Source: Eubacteriaceae bacterium UBA6119
GTDB taxonomy: Bacteria; Bacillota; Clostridia; Eubacteriales; UBA1433
Direction of reading: 5' to 3'
Assembly (NCBI GenBank): GCA_002423395.1
Contig: DIVZ01000005.1
Coordinates: 506,428 to 570,427, forward strand
DNA: 64,000 nucleotides
Position numbers and translations under genes: made by a program. How positions within the stretch are numbered: the first letter of the stretch is position 1; each line of letters begins with the position of its first letter. The notes beneath the pieces are model-generated. The model was given only the letters and a program-made list of their open reading frames with translations. It was not told where the DNA came from and ran no database searches. This document shows positions 17,641 through 26,027 of this stretch, one piece after another.

Positions 17641-19329
17641 ATGGAAAGCGGACTATTATTTATTCCTTTATTGCTTTGCGCATGTTGTGCGCTGATTAGT
17701 TTCTTATCAATTAACTTTAAACATAAAAAAAAGGCTCTTATTATTTTATGGAGCGTATCTTGTGCTGTTATTTTATTTACTGTTGTTCTGATGCTTAATT
17801 ATTTAACGAATATAAATTTAAAATATTTATATGTATATAGTCACAGCTCAAAAAGCATGACTTTAATATATAGAATATCATCACTGTGGGCGGGAGAAGA
17901 GGGGTGTTTTTTGTTATGGGCTCTTATTATGTGCATAGGCGGATATTTTGTTTTATTTCTAAAGAAAAAATTTGATTATAAAGCATTCGGCATATTTTGC
18001 ATAATAAGCTTTTTTATAGTTTTAATCTGTTTTATTCTAAACCCTTTTGAGAAAATATCTGTTGTTCCTCACGCGGGGTTGGGAATAGAAAAAATATTGC
18101 AGAATCCGTGGATGGCAGTACATCCGCCGCTTATTTTTTTGTCATACGGCTCTATGGCGGTTTTGTTTTCGCTATGGCCTGTATATTCAAAATGTAAAAA
18201 TGAAGAAACGATAAAACTAATTAAATTATGGATAAATATAAGTATGTTTTTTTTAACCGCAGGTATAATAACCGGCAGTCTTTGGGCGTATTATTCTTAT
18301 GCGTACGGCAAAGTGTGGACGTGGGACAGTATGGAGAATATTTCCCTTATTACATGGCTTATTATGTGCGGTTTTATTCACAGGGATAAATACGACATGC
18401 AGGCTGTGTGCGTGCTTCCTTTTACTTTTGCATGTTTCGGCGTTTTCTTAGCTCGAAGCGGAGCGCTTGACGGCATATCATATCATTTATATACAGAGAG
18501 CAATATACTAATTACACAATTTATTCTTTTCTTTATTTTCGGAGCTGTTTTATTTTTGGATGTGCAGAGAAGAAGAAATATTAAAAATAAGAAATATCGC
18601 CCAAATGAATTTATTAATTACAAGAATCGAGCGTCAAACGCAATTTTTATGTTTGCGTGTTTTGTTTTACTCGGAACAATTGCGCCGATTATTTCCAAGG
18701 CGCATACCTCCGCAATTTATTACATCACCGTAAGCATCATATTTGTTATTGCAGCAATAATTATAATGCTTTCAAAAGAAAAAGAAATAATAAAAAAATG
18801 GGCGGCAGTAATAATCGCGTTAAGCGCAGCTGCTGTAGCCGCTATTGGATTTACTGTACATGAATTTAAGCTGGTATGGATGTTATTTTTACTGATATGT
18901 TTTATGCCTGTTTTTTTGTTTATAACAAACGGGCAGGCAAGAAAACGCTGGAAATATTATCTGGCGCATATAGGATTTATAATTTTAATAATAGGAGCGG
19001 TTGTGTCTAACGCTTTTGGCGCTGAAGGATACGCACTTAAAAATCCCGGATACGATGTTAATATATCAGGCGTTTACGTAAGCTCAGAAGAAATTGAGAC
19101 ATCGGATATTATAATATTATCAAAGTTCAATGAAGATATTTTCATACAGAGTTTAAATAAAATAAGCAATAAACAGGGAGGCATGTTAATTCCTTACACA
19201 ACAAAGCCGTTGATTATAATATTTTGGGCAGGCTGCATTATATTATTAATGCAGCCCGTAATACAAATTGTATCTCTGTTTAAAAACAAAGATGATAATA
19301 ATCCGATAGAAGAAGATATTATTGTTTGA
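17641..19329 (+). CDS. CcmF/CcsA-superfamily cytochrome c haem lyase-like membrane protein
   Basis: 562 residues and about 13-15 membrane segments. Three family landmarks are present: WAGEEG (83-88), the conserved His of AVHPPLIF (H161) and the tryptophan-rich WWD haem-handling motif VWTWDSMEN (225-233). This matches CcmF/NrfE proteins, which attach haem to apocytochromes c, but the periplasmic domain before the last helix is short, making the protein roughly 90 residues smaller than proteobacterial CcmF. No other ccm/ccs gene and no CxxCH cytochrome is visible nearby. Only a weak GGGAAGA lies upstream. The 3' end overlaps that of the convergent ATPase gene by 11 bp. Confidence 0.75.
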   Translation: MESGLLFIPLLLCACCALISFLSINFKHKKKALIILWSVSCAVILFTVVLMLNYLTNINLKYLYVYSHSSKSMTLIYRISSLWAGEEGCFLLWALIMCIGGYFVLFLKKKFDYKAFGIFCIISFFIVLICFILNPFEKISVVPHAGLGIEKILQNPWMAVHPPLIFLSYGSMAVLFSLWPVYSKCKNEETIKLIKLWINISMFFLTAGIITGSLWAYYSYAYGKVWTWDSMENISLITWLIMCGFIHRDKYDMQAVCVLPFTFACFGVFLARSGALDGISYHLYTESNILITQFILFFIFGAVLFLDVQRRRNIKNKKYRPNEFINYKNRASNAIFMFACFVLLGTIAPIISKAHTSAIYYITVSIIFVIAAIIIMLSKEKEIIKKWAAVIIALSAAAVAAIGFTVHEFKLVWMLFLLICFMPVFLFITNGQARKRWKYYLAHIGFIILIIGAVVSNAFGAEGYALKNPGYDVNISGVYVSSEEIETSDIIILSKFNEDIFIQSLNKISNKQGGMLIPYTTKPLIIIFWAGCIILLMQPVIQIVSLFKNKDDNNPIEEDIIV

Positions 19330-21835
19330 TTTTTTTCATAAGTTTTATTATCTCATACCAAAAAACTGATACAGCCGCAATTGCAACTGCTAATATAAAC
19401 TGAGCAAAAGACAGCGGCGCGAGACGCAGGAACGCGTTTAACGGAGTATACAAGATAATTAAAGTAACAGCTATTGTGCAAATACTTATGATACGCATAA
19501 CTTTGTCTTTTAAAAGACGCTTTACTGACTTTACAGCAAAATCTTTATCGGAGCTGTTTTCGACTACAAGGAAAAGATTTGCAAATATTATTATTAAAAT
19601 ACCCATTGCGCGTGCTGCTGTAATATCGGAATAATTTGCCAATACTGTGTAATATGATCTGAATGAGGCTAAAAATATTGCAATGCCTTGCGTGATGCTT
19701 TTTGTAAGAGTTTTAGCTGTAAGCAGCGTTTCTTTAGTATTTCTAGGCTTCCTTTGCATAATATCTTCTTCCGCAGGCTGTCGTTCAAGAACTATTGAGC
19801 ATGTAGGATCTATTACAAGTTCCAGCAAAACCACATGCAAAGGAAGCAGCAGCAGAGCATCCGGTCTTATACCAAGTATCGGAGCAAGAAGTGAAGCAAG
19901 AGCAATGGGTATATGTATAGTAAATACATAGCCTACAGCCTTGCGTATATTGTCATATATTCTTCTCCCGTCTTTTACGGTGTCAACTATTGTAGAGAAG
20001 TTATCGTCCATTAAAATTAAATCTGCGGCTTCTCGGCATACTTCTGAACCTCTCTTGCCCATAGCAATGCCTATATCGGCATATTTTAAGGCAGGAGCGT
20101 CATTAACGCCGTCGCCCGTCATCGCCACGATTTCTCCTGTATCTTTTAACGCTTTAACTATGCGCATTTTATGCTCGGGTATTACGCGAGAAAAAACACT
20201 TACTTTTTTTACTCTTTCCATTAGCTCTAGCTCTGTCATGACATTAAGCTCATCGCCCGTAATTATGTCATCGCTGTTTGGCATTCCTATCTGGCGGGCG
20301 ATACTGCTTGCAGTAATGCCGTTATCTCCCGTTATCATCACAACGCGTATGCCTGCTTTAGTGCACTTAGCTATATCTTCTTTTACGGATTCTCTCGGCG
20401 GATCGGCAAGCCCTATAAGACCGCAGAACGAAAGAGAGCAGGATAAAAGGTCATTTGGTATCTGGTCAGTGCGTTCAGGTTTCATCATTCCCACGCCAAT
20501 TACACGAAGGCCTTTTGAAGACATTTCGGCTATTTTATCTTCAACCGTCTTTATTTCATTATCAGTAAGTCGTGATATTTTCAAAATTTGTTCCGCTGAG
20601 CCTTTCGCGGCTACAATGATTTCATTCTCATGAAACCAGACATGCCCCATCATTTTGAGCTCATTGGTAAAAGCGTATTCGTATATAAGCTCTTCACCGA
20701 ACAAATGCTGACGTGTAATGCCCAGAGCCTCGCAGTAGGCAAGCATTGCTTTTTCCATCGGGTCATAAGTTTCTGTCTCGCAAGCAAGCCCCGTAGTTTC
20801 GCAAAGTTTTAATTCGTCATTATCAATTGCCCAGGTTTGGGTAACGGTCATTTGGTTTTTTGTAATGGTACCGGTTTTATCTACGCATAAAACAGTAACC
20901 GCGCCTAAAGTTTCTACAGAGGAAAGCCTTCGCACGAGAGAATTTTTCTTGGCAAGACGCCACGCCCCGAGTGAAAGAAAAACCGTAAGTATGACAGGAA
21001 ACTCTTCGGGAATCATAGCCATCGCAAGCGTTATACCTGACAAAATGCTTTCGATTAATCTTGCTTTCGGCGCATAATCTGCTAAATTTGCCCAAGTAAT
21101 CAGACCGACGGCTATAAGTAAAACAGCCGCAAATATTGCAGAGAACTTAACAAGGCTTTTTGTTTGTTTTTCAAGTGGGGTAGGTCTGTCGGGAGCTGAT
21201 GCTACATCCGCGCCGATTTTGCCGTATTCCGTATTAAGACCGATTTTGTCTACCAGCACATAGCCGCTGCCCTGAGTGACAAGCGTACCCGCATAACAGT
21301 AATCTTTGCGCCAGTAGTCATTATCGGAATTTGCGGCTTTGTAGGATTTTTTCCATACGCCTTCCGCTTCTCCGGTAAGAGAGGATTCATCAACGCGCAA
21401 ATCGCTGGCTTTTAATACGCATCCGTCTGCGGGGATTTTAACACCCTCGTTAATTAGCATAACATCGCCGGGAACTAAATCCACACTGGCAATAACAGTT
21501 TCAACATCATCACGTATTACTTTAATACGCGGCTGGGTTAAGTCTTTTAAAGCGTTTAATGTCTTATCTGTTTTAAATTCCTGAATTACATCAATTGATA
21601 TGATACCGACAACGAAAGCGAGCATTATAGCGCCGTCGCGCGCCTGCCCCAGAACAAAATAAATAACTGCCGCCGCTATTAAAAGCATAAACATAGGTTC
21701 GCTTATAATGGTAAGCAGTTTTTTTAGAAATGTTTCTTTTTTTTCAACAGTCAACTCATTTTTTCCGTATTGTTCTGACAGTTTGCGAGCCTGATCGGTT
21801 GTAAGCCCTTTAAAAGGCATTTTGTGATTTGTCAT
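19319..21835 (-). CDS. P-type cation-transporting ATPase under NiCo riboswitch control
   Basis: 838 residues, P2-type layout: N-terminal cation ATPase domain (1-80), actuator with SSLTGEAEGV, membrane helix 4 motif PEEFP (276-280) in place of the Ca-pump PEGLP, phosphorylation site DKTGTITKN (Asp319), hinge TGDGVNDAPALK, and a C-terminal helix bundle with ELVIDPTCS. The PEEFP/IDPTCS combination defines a bacterial subgroup whose ion is, to my knowledge, unsettled. The NiCo aptamer in its leader indicates export of Co(II), Ni(II) or Fe(II) rather than calcium. AAAGGAG precedes the start. Confidence 0.88.
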   Translation of the reverse strand: MTNHKMPFKGLTTDQARKLSEQYGKNELTVEKKETFLKKLLTIISEPMFMLLIAAAVIYFVLGQARDGAIMLAFVVGIISIDVIQEFKTDKTLNALKDLTQPRIKVIRDDVETVIASVDLVPGDVMLINEGVKIPADGCVLKASDLRVDESSLTGEAEGVWKKSYKAANSDNDYWRKDYCYAGTLVTQGSGYVLVDKIGLNTEYGKIGADVASAPDRPTPLEKQTKSLVKFSAIFAAVLLIAVGLITWANLADYAPKARLIESILSGITLAMAMIPEEFPVILTVFLSLGAWRLAKKNSLVRRLSSVETLGAVTVLCVDKTGTITKNQMTVTQTWAIDNDELKLCETTGLACETETYDPMEKAMLAYCEALGITRQHLFGEELIYEYAFTNELKMMGHVWFHENEIIVAAKGSAEQILKISRLTDNEIKTVEDKIAEMSSKGLRVIGVGMMKPERTDQIPNDLLSCSLSFCGLIGLADPPRESVKEDIAKCTKAGIRVVMITGDNGITASSIARQIGMPNSDDIITGDELNVMTELELMERVKKVSVFSRVIPEHKMRIVKALKDTGEIVAMTGDGVNDAPALKYADIGIAMGKRGSEVCREAADLILMDDNFSTIVDTVKDGRRIYDNIRKAVGYVFTIHIPIALASLLAPILGIRPDALLLLPLHVVLLELVIDPTCSIVLERQPAEEDIMQRKPRNTKETLLTAKTLTKSITQGIAIFLASFRSYYTVLANYSDITAARAMGILIIIFANLFLVVENSSDKDFAVKSVKRLLKDKVMRIISICTIAVTLIILYTPLNAFLRLAPLSFAQFILAVAIAAVSVFWYEIIKLMKKIKQ

Positions 21836-21904
21836 ATAGTTATCTCCTTTTATTTTTAAGATAGCTCTATGGCACTATTATTACAGTATTTGCTCTTTGA
21901 GGTA

Positions 21905-21948
21905 TAAAAAAACACATCAAGGAACATATTTACTGTCCCACAGATGTG
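21905..21948 (-). terminator. Riboswitch-controlled terminator of the ATPase leader
   Basis: On the minus strand CACATC (21948-21943) pairs with GATGTG and GGGACA with TGTTCC, followed by seven T. The 5' half of this hairpin is also part of the aptamer (the ATCTGT arm and GGGACAG), so metal binding should block it: an ON switch. Confidence 0.85.
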
Positions 21949-22022
21949 ATAAAATCTGCTGCCGTATTATACAGCCCAGCCCCATGACCTTTTAATAAAG
22001 GTTCATCGCCTGCTCAGTTTGT
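21932..22022 (-). promoter_or_regulatory. NiCo (czcD) riboswitch aptamer
   Basis: Minus-strand RNA reads, in order, ACTGAGCAGGC, a hairpin ATGAACCT...AGGTCAT, GGGGCTGGGCTG, a loop, CGGCAGCAGAT, then ACATCTGTGGGACAGT. These segments match, in sequence and order, the NiCo riboswitch whose crystal structure was solved from an Erysipelotrichaceae bacterium (ACUGAGCAGGC ... CCGGGCUGC ... GCGGCAACAGAU ... ACAUCUGUGGGACAGU). The four-helix junction and the two G-rich metal-binding internal loops are conserved. Ligands reported for the class are Co(II) and Ni(II), and later Fe(II). Confidence 0.92.
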
Positions 22023-22060
22023 ACTGTAGATTATATATGCAGTGCAAAGAGATTGCTATT

Positions 22061-22089
22061 ATTTTATATATTAATATGCATAATGTCAA
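22061..22089 (-). promoter_or_regulatory. Promoter of the riboswitch-ATPase transcript
   Basis: Minus strand TTGACA (22089-22084), 17-nt spacer, TAAAAT (22066-22061); the aptamer starts about 30 nt downstream of the predicted transcription start. Confidence 0.8.
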
Positions 22090-22267
22090 GTTTATGATAA
22101 TAACATTTAATCACGTTATGAAGGACAGCATGTATTAGATACTTAATTATTATATGCCGCAACTAAGATAATATTAAATAATACGTTTGTATTTATTTAA
22201 TTTAAATCAGAGCGCACCGGCTAAACCAGATAAGCATATTATAAAATATTGAAAAAAATACGCTTTT

Positions 22268-22282
22268 GGTGATTTTATCACT
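22268..22282. promoter_or_regulatory. Candidate Crp/Fnr-type operator
   Basis: Palindrome GGTGA-TTTTA-TCACT, 57 bp before the ferredoxin start and in front of a Crp-family gene. It resembles TGTGA-N6-TCACA but with a spacer one base shorter. Confidence 0.35.
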
Positions 22283-22338
22283 GAAAAATAAGGAAATTGC
22301 GATTATCATATAAAAAAAGAGCTAAAAGGAGTATAAAG

Positions 22339-22533
22339 GTGAATAAAGATATACGACTTACCGTAAATAAGCAGCGTTGCCCTGCGGATCATAAATGTCC
22401 CGCAATAGGTGTATGCCCCGTGGGAGCGATAAAGCAGGAAGGGCATAACGCGCCGACAATAGATCATGAAAAATGTACTAAGTGCGGAAAATGCGCAACT
22501 TTTTGCCCAATGAAAGCGCTGAATTTGGAGTAA
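22339..22533 (+). CDS. Small 4Fe-4S ferredoxin-like protein
   Basis: 64 residues from a GTG at 22339, chosen because AAAGGAG ends 7 nt upstream; a longer TTG frame from 22297 has no ribosome site. The first half has an unusual C-x5-C-x5-CP ligand set (CPADHKC...VCP), the second a regular CxxCxxCxxxCP set (CTKCGKCATFCP), so one or two [4Fe-4S] clusters are expected. Ends in a terminator. Proximity to a Crp-family regulator and thioredoxin suggests redox electron transfer; partners unknown. Confidence 0.8.
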   Translation: MNKDIRLTVNKQRCPADHKCPAIGVCPVGAIKQEGHNAPTIDHEKCTKCGKCATFCPMKALNLE

Positions 22534-22553
22534 TTAAAAATTAAATAAAATAA

Positions 22554-22588
22554 TCAAGAGATATCAATTATATTGATATCTCTTTTAA
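22554..22588 (+). terminator. Terminator after the ferredoxin gene
   Basis: 13-bp perfect arms (22556-22568 and 22572-22584), three-base loop, T-rich tail. Confidence 0.85.
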
Positions 22589-22630
22589 TTTTTTGATATA
22601 CTTAATTATATTAAAAAATAAGGATTATTT

Positions 22631-23302
22631 ATGGATAGTAAAGATAAGCAGTTAATTATAAAAACGCTTGATTTCTGGGATAAGTTAAGCGACAGTGAAA
22701 AAGAATACATTCTAAATAATACCGTAAAGGTAAACTATAAAAAAGGCGACAGCTTAAGCACAAATTATGAGAACAACTGCATAGGAATTTTTATAGTAAA
22801 AAGCGGCGGAGTAAGAATATACATACTCTCCGAAGATGGCAGGGAAGTTACATTATACAGATTGTTTAAAGGCGATGTATGCGTGCTTTCCGCTTCATGC
22901 ATTTTAGAAAATATTACATTTGGCGTTTTCATAGAAGCAATTGAAGACAGTGAAATATTTTTAATTAATTCGATGGTTTTTAAAAATATATGCCAAAATG
23001 TATACGCGCAGAATTATTCGTATAGAATTACTGTTCAGAGATTTTCAGACGTGATGTGGGCTATGCAGCAGATTTTATTTATGAGCTTCGATAAGCGGCT
23101 CGCAAGCTTTTTGCTTGATGAATCAGAAAGAAATAAAAGCGACGTCATAGCTTTAACTCATGAGGAAATTGCTGCGTATATAGCTTCTGCGAGGGAAGTA
23201 GTGTCAAGAATGCTAAAGTACTTTGAAAATGAAGGATATATTGAACTTGCCAGAGGCAAAATAAAAATAACTCATAAAGAAAACCTTAAAGAGATATTAT
23301 AA
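22631..23302 (+). CDS. Crp/Fnr-family transcriptional regulator
   Basis: 223 residues: cyclic-nucleotide-binding-type beta barrel (about 20-130), a dimer helix (135-155) and a Crp helix-turn-helix (about 165-215; LTHEEIAAYIASAREVVSRML). The barrel lacks the phosphate-cassette arginine of true CRP. It carries Cys84 and Cys90 in GDVCVLSASC, a cysteine pair seen in a clade of anaerobic Crp proteins next to redox genes, so thiol, haem or iron-sulfur sensing is more likely than cAMP. AAGGATT lies just before the ATG. It probably regulates the ferredoxin gene and perhaps itself. Confidence 0.82.
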   Translation: MDSKDKQLIIKTLDFWDKLSDSEKEYILNNTVKVNYKKGDSLSTNYENNCIGIFIVKSGGVRIYILSEDGREVTLYRLFKGDVCVLSASCILENITFGVFIEAIEDSEIFLINSMVFKNICQNVYAQNYSYRITVQRFSDVMWAMQQILFMSFDKRLASFLLDESERNKSDVIALTHEEIAAYIASAREVVSRMLKYFENEGYIELARGKIKITHKENLKEIL

Positions 23303-23304
23303 AA

Positions 23305-23337
23305 AAAGAAAGGGATTATTCTAATCCCTTTCTTTTT
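23305..23337. terminator. Bidirectional terminator between the Crp-family gene and trxA
   Basis: 14-bp perfect arms (23305-23318, 23322-23335), loop TTC; A's on one side, T's on the other. Confidence 0.9.
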
Positions 23338-23644
23338 AGGTAAGCATTGCGAGGATGTCCGCTTTGGACCTTGCGCCGGCAGAGGTTTTTACAACTTTTC
23401 CGTCTTTCATGACCATAAGCGTAGGTATGCTCATTACGTTAAACTTCATTGCAAGCTCAGGCTGTTCGTCAACATTTACTTTACCTACTTTGGCGGTTGT
23501 TACTTCACTGGCGATCTGGTCTATAATAGGCGATACAATTCGGCATGGACCGCACCACGAAGCCCAGAAGTCCAAAAGTACAGGCACAGAAGAATTTAAT
23601 ACTTCTCTATCAAAATTATCTTTAGTTATAGTTAAAACACTCAT
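23336..23644 (-). CDS. trxA: Thioredoxin
   Basis: 102 residues with the active site WCGPC (30-34), the cis-proline segment SIPTLMV and the C-terminal helix; standard thioredoxin. It reduces protein disulfides in the cytoplasm. The start at 23644 is set by GGAGAAATTAAAT; a longer frame to 23683 lacks a site. Its 3' end runs into the shared terminator. Confidence 0.93.
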   Translation of the reverse strand: MSVLTITKDNFDREVLNSSVPVLLDFWASWCGPCRIVSPIIDQIASEVTTAKVGKVNVDEQPELAMKFNVMSIPTLMVMKDGKVVKTSAGARSKADILAMLT

Positions 23645-23763
23645 ATTTAATTTCTCCTTATATTTTTTTATTATTATAAGCAAAAATTATATTTCAATCA
23701 GTAACTTAATCACATAATAAGAATTTTAAATGATACTCTCTATTATTTTTAATTGGACTTAAC

Positions 23764-23796
23764 TGTCTTGACACATGTATAGATATATGCTATACC
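23764..23796 (+). promoter_or_regulatory. nadABC promoter with NiaR-like box and internal palindrome
   Basis: TTGACA (23768-23773), 17-nt spacer, extended -10 TGC-TATACC (23791-23796). The -35 is embedded in TGTCTTGACAC (23764-23774), which recurs exactly at the NiaP-like gene (38918-38928). A second inverted repeat GTATAG/CTATAC (23777-23795) fills the spacer. The layout fits repression by NiaR. Confidence 0.7.
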
Positions 23797-23830
23797 TAAT
23801 ATAATCTGAAAAAAAGGAAATAATTCTATA

Positions 23831-24745
23831 ATGCATGAAATTTACGAAAAAATTGCGAAATTAAAAAAAGAAAAAGATGCGGTAGTTTTAGCGCACTATT
23901 ATGTGCCAGGAGAGGTTATGGACGCTGCTGATTATGTCGGCGATTCTTATTACTTAAGCAAAATAGCGGCGCAGGTAAGCAAAAAAGCGATAATCTTTTG
24001 CGGAGTTTATTTTATGGGAGAGAGCGCAAAGATTTTAGCGCCTGACAAAACTGTTTTAATGGCAGATATAAGTGCTGATTGTCCTATGGCGCATATGGCA
24101 AGCGCGGATGATATTTTAAAGGTACGGAAAGAATATGAAGATGTTGCCGTTGTTTGCTATGTAAACTCTACTGCGGAAATTAAGGCTGACAGTGACGTGT
24201 GCGTCACGTCTTCCAATGCATACAATGTGGTCAAGTCCCTTGCGAATAAAAATATTTATTTTATACCCGATGAAAATCTGGGCAGATACATTGCAGGGAA
24301 ATTACCCGAAAAGACGTTTATTTTCAATGACGGGTATTGCCATGTTCACGCGAAAATAACTGCTCAAGATGTTGTGAGCAAAAAAAGTATATACCCCAAA
24401 GCTAAAGTAGCTGCGCATCCTGAGTGCAGGGAAGAGGTTTTAAATCTGGCAGATTATATAGGCAGTACATCGGGCATTATTGAATATGTAAACAAAACTG
24501 ACGCAAAAGATTTTATTATATGTACGGAGACGGGAGTATTCTATGAAATAAATAAAAAAGCAAAAGGAAAAAACTTATATCCTGCTGCGAACGGACAAAT
24601 TTGCGAAGGAATGAAAAAAAATACGTTGGACAAACTTTTAAATGTTTTAATTAATTTTGACAATGAAGTTAGATTAAATGAAAGCGTTATAGATAAAGCG
24701 GCGTATTCTTTACGCAGAATGCTTACTTTGGCTGAGGAAAAATGA
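23831..24745 (+). CDS. nadA: Quinolinate synthase A
   Basis: 304 residues. Condenses iminoaspartate with dihydroxyacetone phosphate to quinolinate on a [4Fe-4S] cluster. The three cluster cysteines sit at the expected places: Cys84 (SADCPMA), Cys170 (DGYCHVH) and Cys258 (GQICEGM). First gene of nadABC; ends one nucleotide before nadB. Confidence 0.95.
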   Translation: MHEIYEKIAKLKKEKDAVVLAHYYVPGEVMDAADYVGDSYYLSKIAAQVSKKAIIFCGVYFMGESAKILAPDKTVLMADISADCPMAHMASADDILKVRKEYEDVAVVCYVNSTAEIKADSDVCVTSSNAYNVVKSLANKNIYFIPDENLGRYIAGKLPEKTFIFNDGYCHVHAKITAQDVVSKKSIYPKAKVAAHPECREEVLNLADYIGSTSGIIEYVNKTDAKDFIICTETGVFYEINKKAKGKNLYPAANGQICEGMKKNTLDKLLNVLINFDNEVRLNESVIDKAAYSLRRMLTLAEEK

Positions 24746-24746
24746 G

Positions 24747-26027
24747 ATGAACGAATATGACGTTATAATTGCGGGTTCGGGAATAGCGGGACTGTTCTGC
24801 GCGCTGAATTTAGGCAGAGAAAAAAATATTCTTGTAATTACAAAAGACGCGCTTGACCAAAGCGATTCATTTTTGGCGCAGGGCGGAATATGCGTACAGA
24901 GAGACGATGACGACTACGACAGTTTTGTAAATGATACTCTAAAAGCAGGTCATTATGAAAATGACATAAAAGCAGTGCAGACAATGGTTGGTATGTCAAG
25001 AGAGATAATATCCGATTTACTGAATATAGGAGTTAATTTTGACCGCGTCGGAGACGATTTTTCATACACAAAGGAAGGCGCGCACAGTAAGCCTAGGATA
25101 CTTCACTTCAAAGATACTACCGGAGAAGAAATAAACGGCAAGCTTATTAAAAAAACCAGGGATTATGATAATATAACAATTTTAGAAAAAAGCAGAGTTA
25201 TTGATATACTTGAAAAAAATAATACATGTTACGGAGTTGCTGTAAGAGTAAGCGAAGATAAAACAGAAAATTATTACGCCAATGTAACGGTACTTGCAAC
25301 CGGCGGAATAGGCGGATTATTTAAACGCTCGACTAATTATCCGCATCTTACGGGAGATGCTGTTGCCATAGCTCTCAAGCACAATGTAGCTGTTAAAAAT
25401 ATTAATTATATTCAAATCCATCCGACTTCTTTGTACACGGAAAAACCCGGAAGGGCGTTTTTGATATCTGAATCAGTAAGGGGAGAAGGCGCCATACTTA
25501 TTAATAAAGCCGGAGAAAGATTTGTAGATGAACTGCTTCCCAGAGACGTTGTTACAAAAAAAATATATGAACAAATGGATGCAGACAACATGCCTTATGT
25601 AAGGCTTTGTATAGCGGGGCATGTTAAAGCAGAAATCAAGGAAAGATTTCCCGGTATTTATAAAAAATGTCTGGAAGAAGGGTTTGACATAACCAAACAG
25701 TGCGTGCCGGTTGTGCCCGCTCAGCATTATTTTATGGGCGGAATAGAGGCTGATTTGAACGGCCGTACAAGTATGGACGCACTTTACGCTGTAGGCGAGA
25801 CAAGCTGCAACGGAGTGCACGGAAAAAACAGACTTGCAAGCAACTCGCTTTTAGAAAGCCTTGTGTTTTCAAAAAGAGCAGCACAGGATATCATGGCAAA
25901 CTGGCAAGTAAAAACTCATCAGGTTTTTCCGGTTAATTCTTATCCGTCAAACTGGGCAATAGGAGAGGCTGATAAGGGTATGATACTTAACGAAATAAAA
26001 AGGCAGGATAATATTAATGCAGTATAA
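24747..26027 (+). CDS. nadB: L-aspartate oxidase (short form)
   Basis: 426 residues. FAD-binding GSGIAGLFCALNL near the N-terminus, then LAQGGICV and the catalytic-domain segments HPTSLY, SESVRGEGA and PAQHYFMGG. It oxidises aspartate to iminoaspartate for NadA. It lacks most of the C-terminal three-helix domain of the about 535-residue E. coli enzyme. The 3' end overlaps nadC by 11 bp. Confidence 0.92.
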   Translation: MNEYDVIIAGSGIAGLFCALNLGREKNILVITKDALDQSDSFLAQGGICVQRDDDDYDSFVNDTLKAGHYENDIKAVQTMVGMSREIISDLLNIGVNFDRVGDDFSYTKEGAHSKPRILHFKDTTGEEINGKLIKKTRDYDNITILEKSRVIDILEKNNTCYGVAVRVSEDKTENYYANVTVLATGGIGGLFKRSTNYPHLTGDAVAIALKHNVAVKNINYIQIHPTSLYTEKPGRAFLISESVRGEGAILINKAGERFVDELLPRDVVTKKIYEQMDADNMPYVRLCIAGHVKAEIKERFPGIYKKCLEEGFDITKQCVPVVPAQHYFMGGIEADLNGRTSMDALYAVGETSCNGVHGKNRLASNSLLESLVFSKRAAQDIMANWQVKTHQVFPVNSYPSNWAIGEADKGMILNEIKRQDNINAV

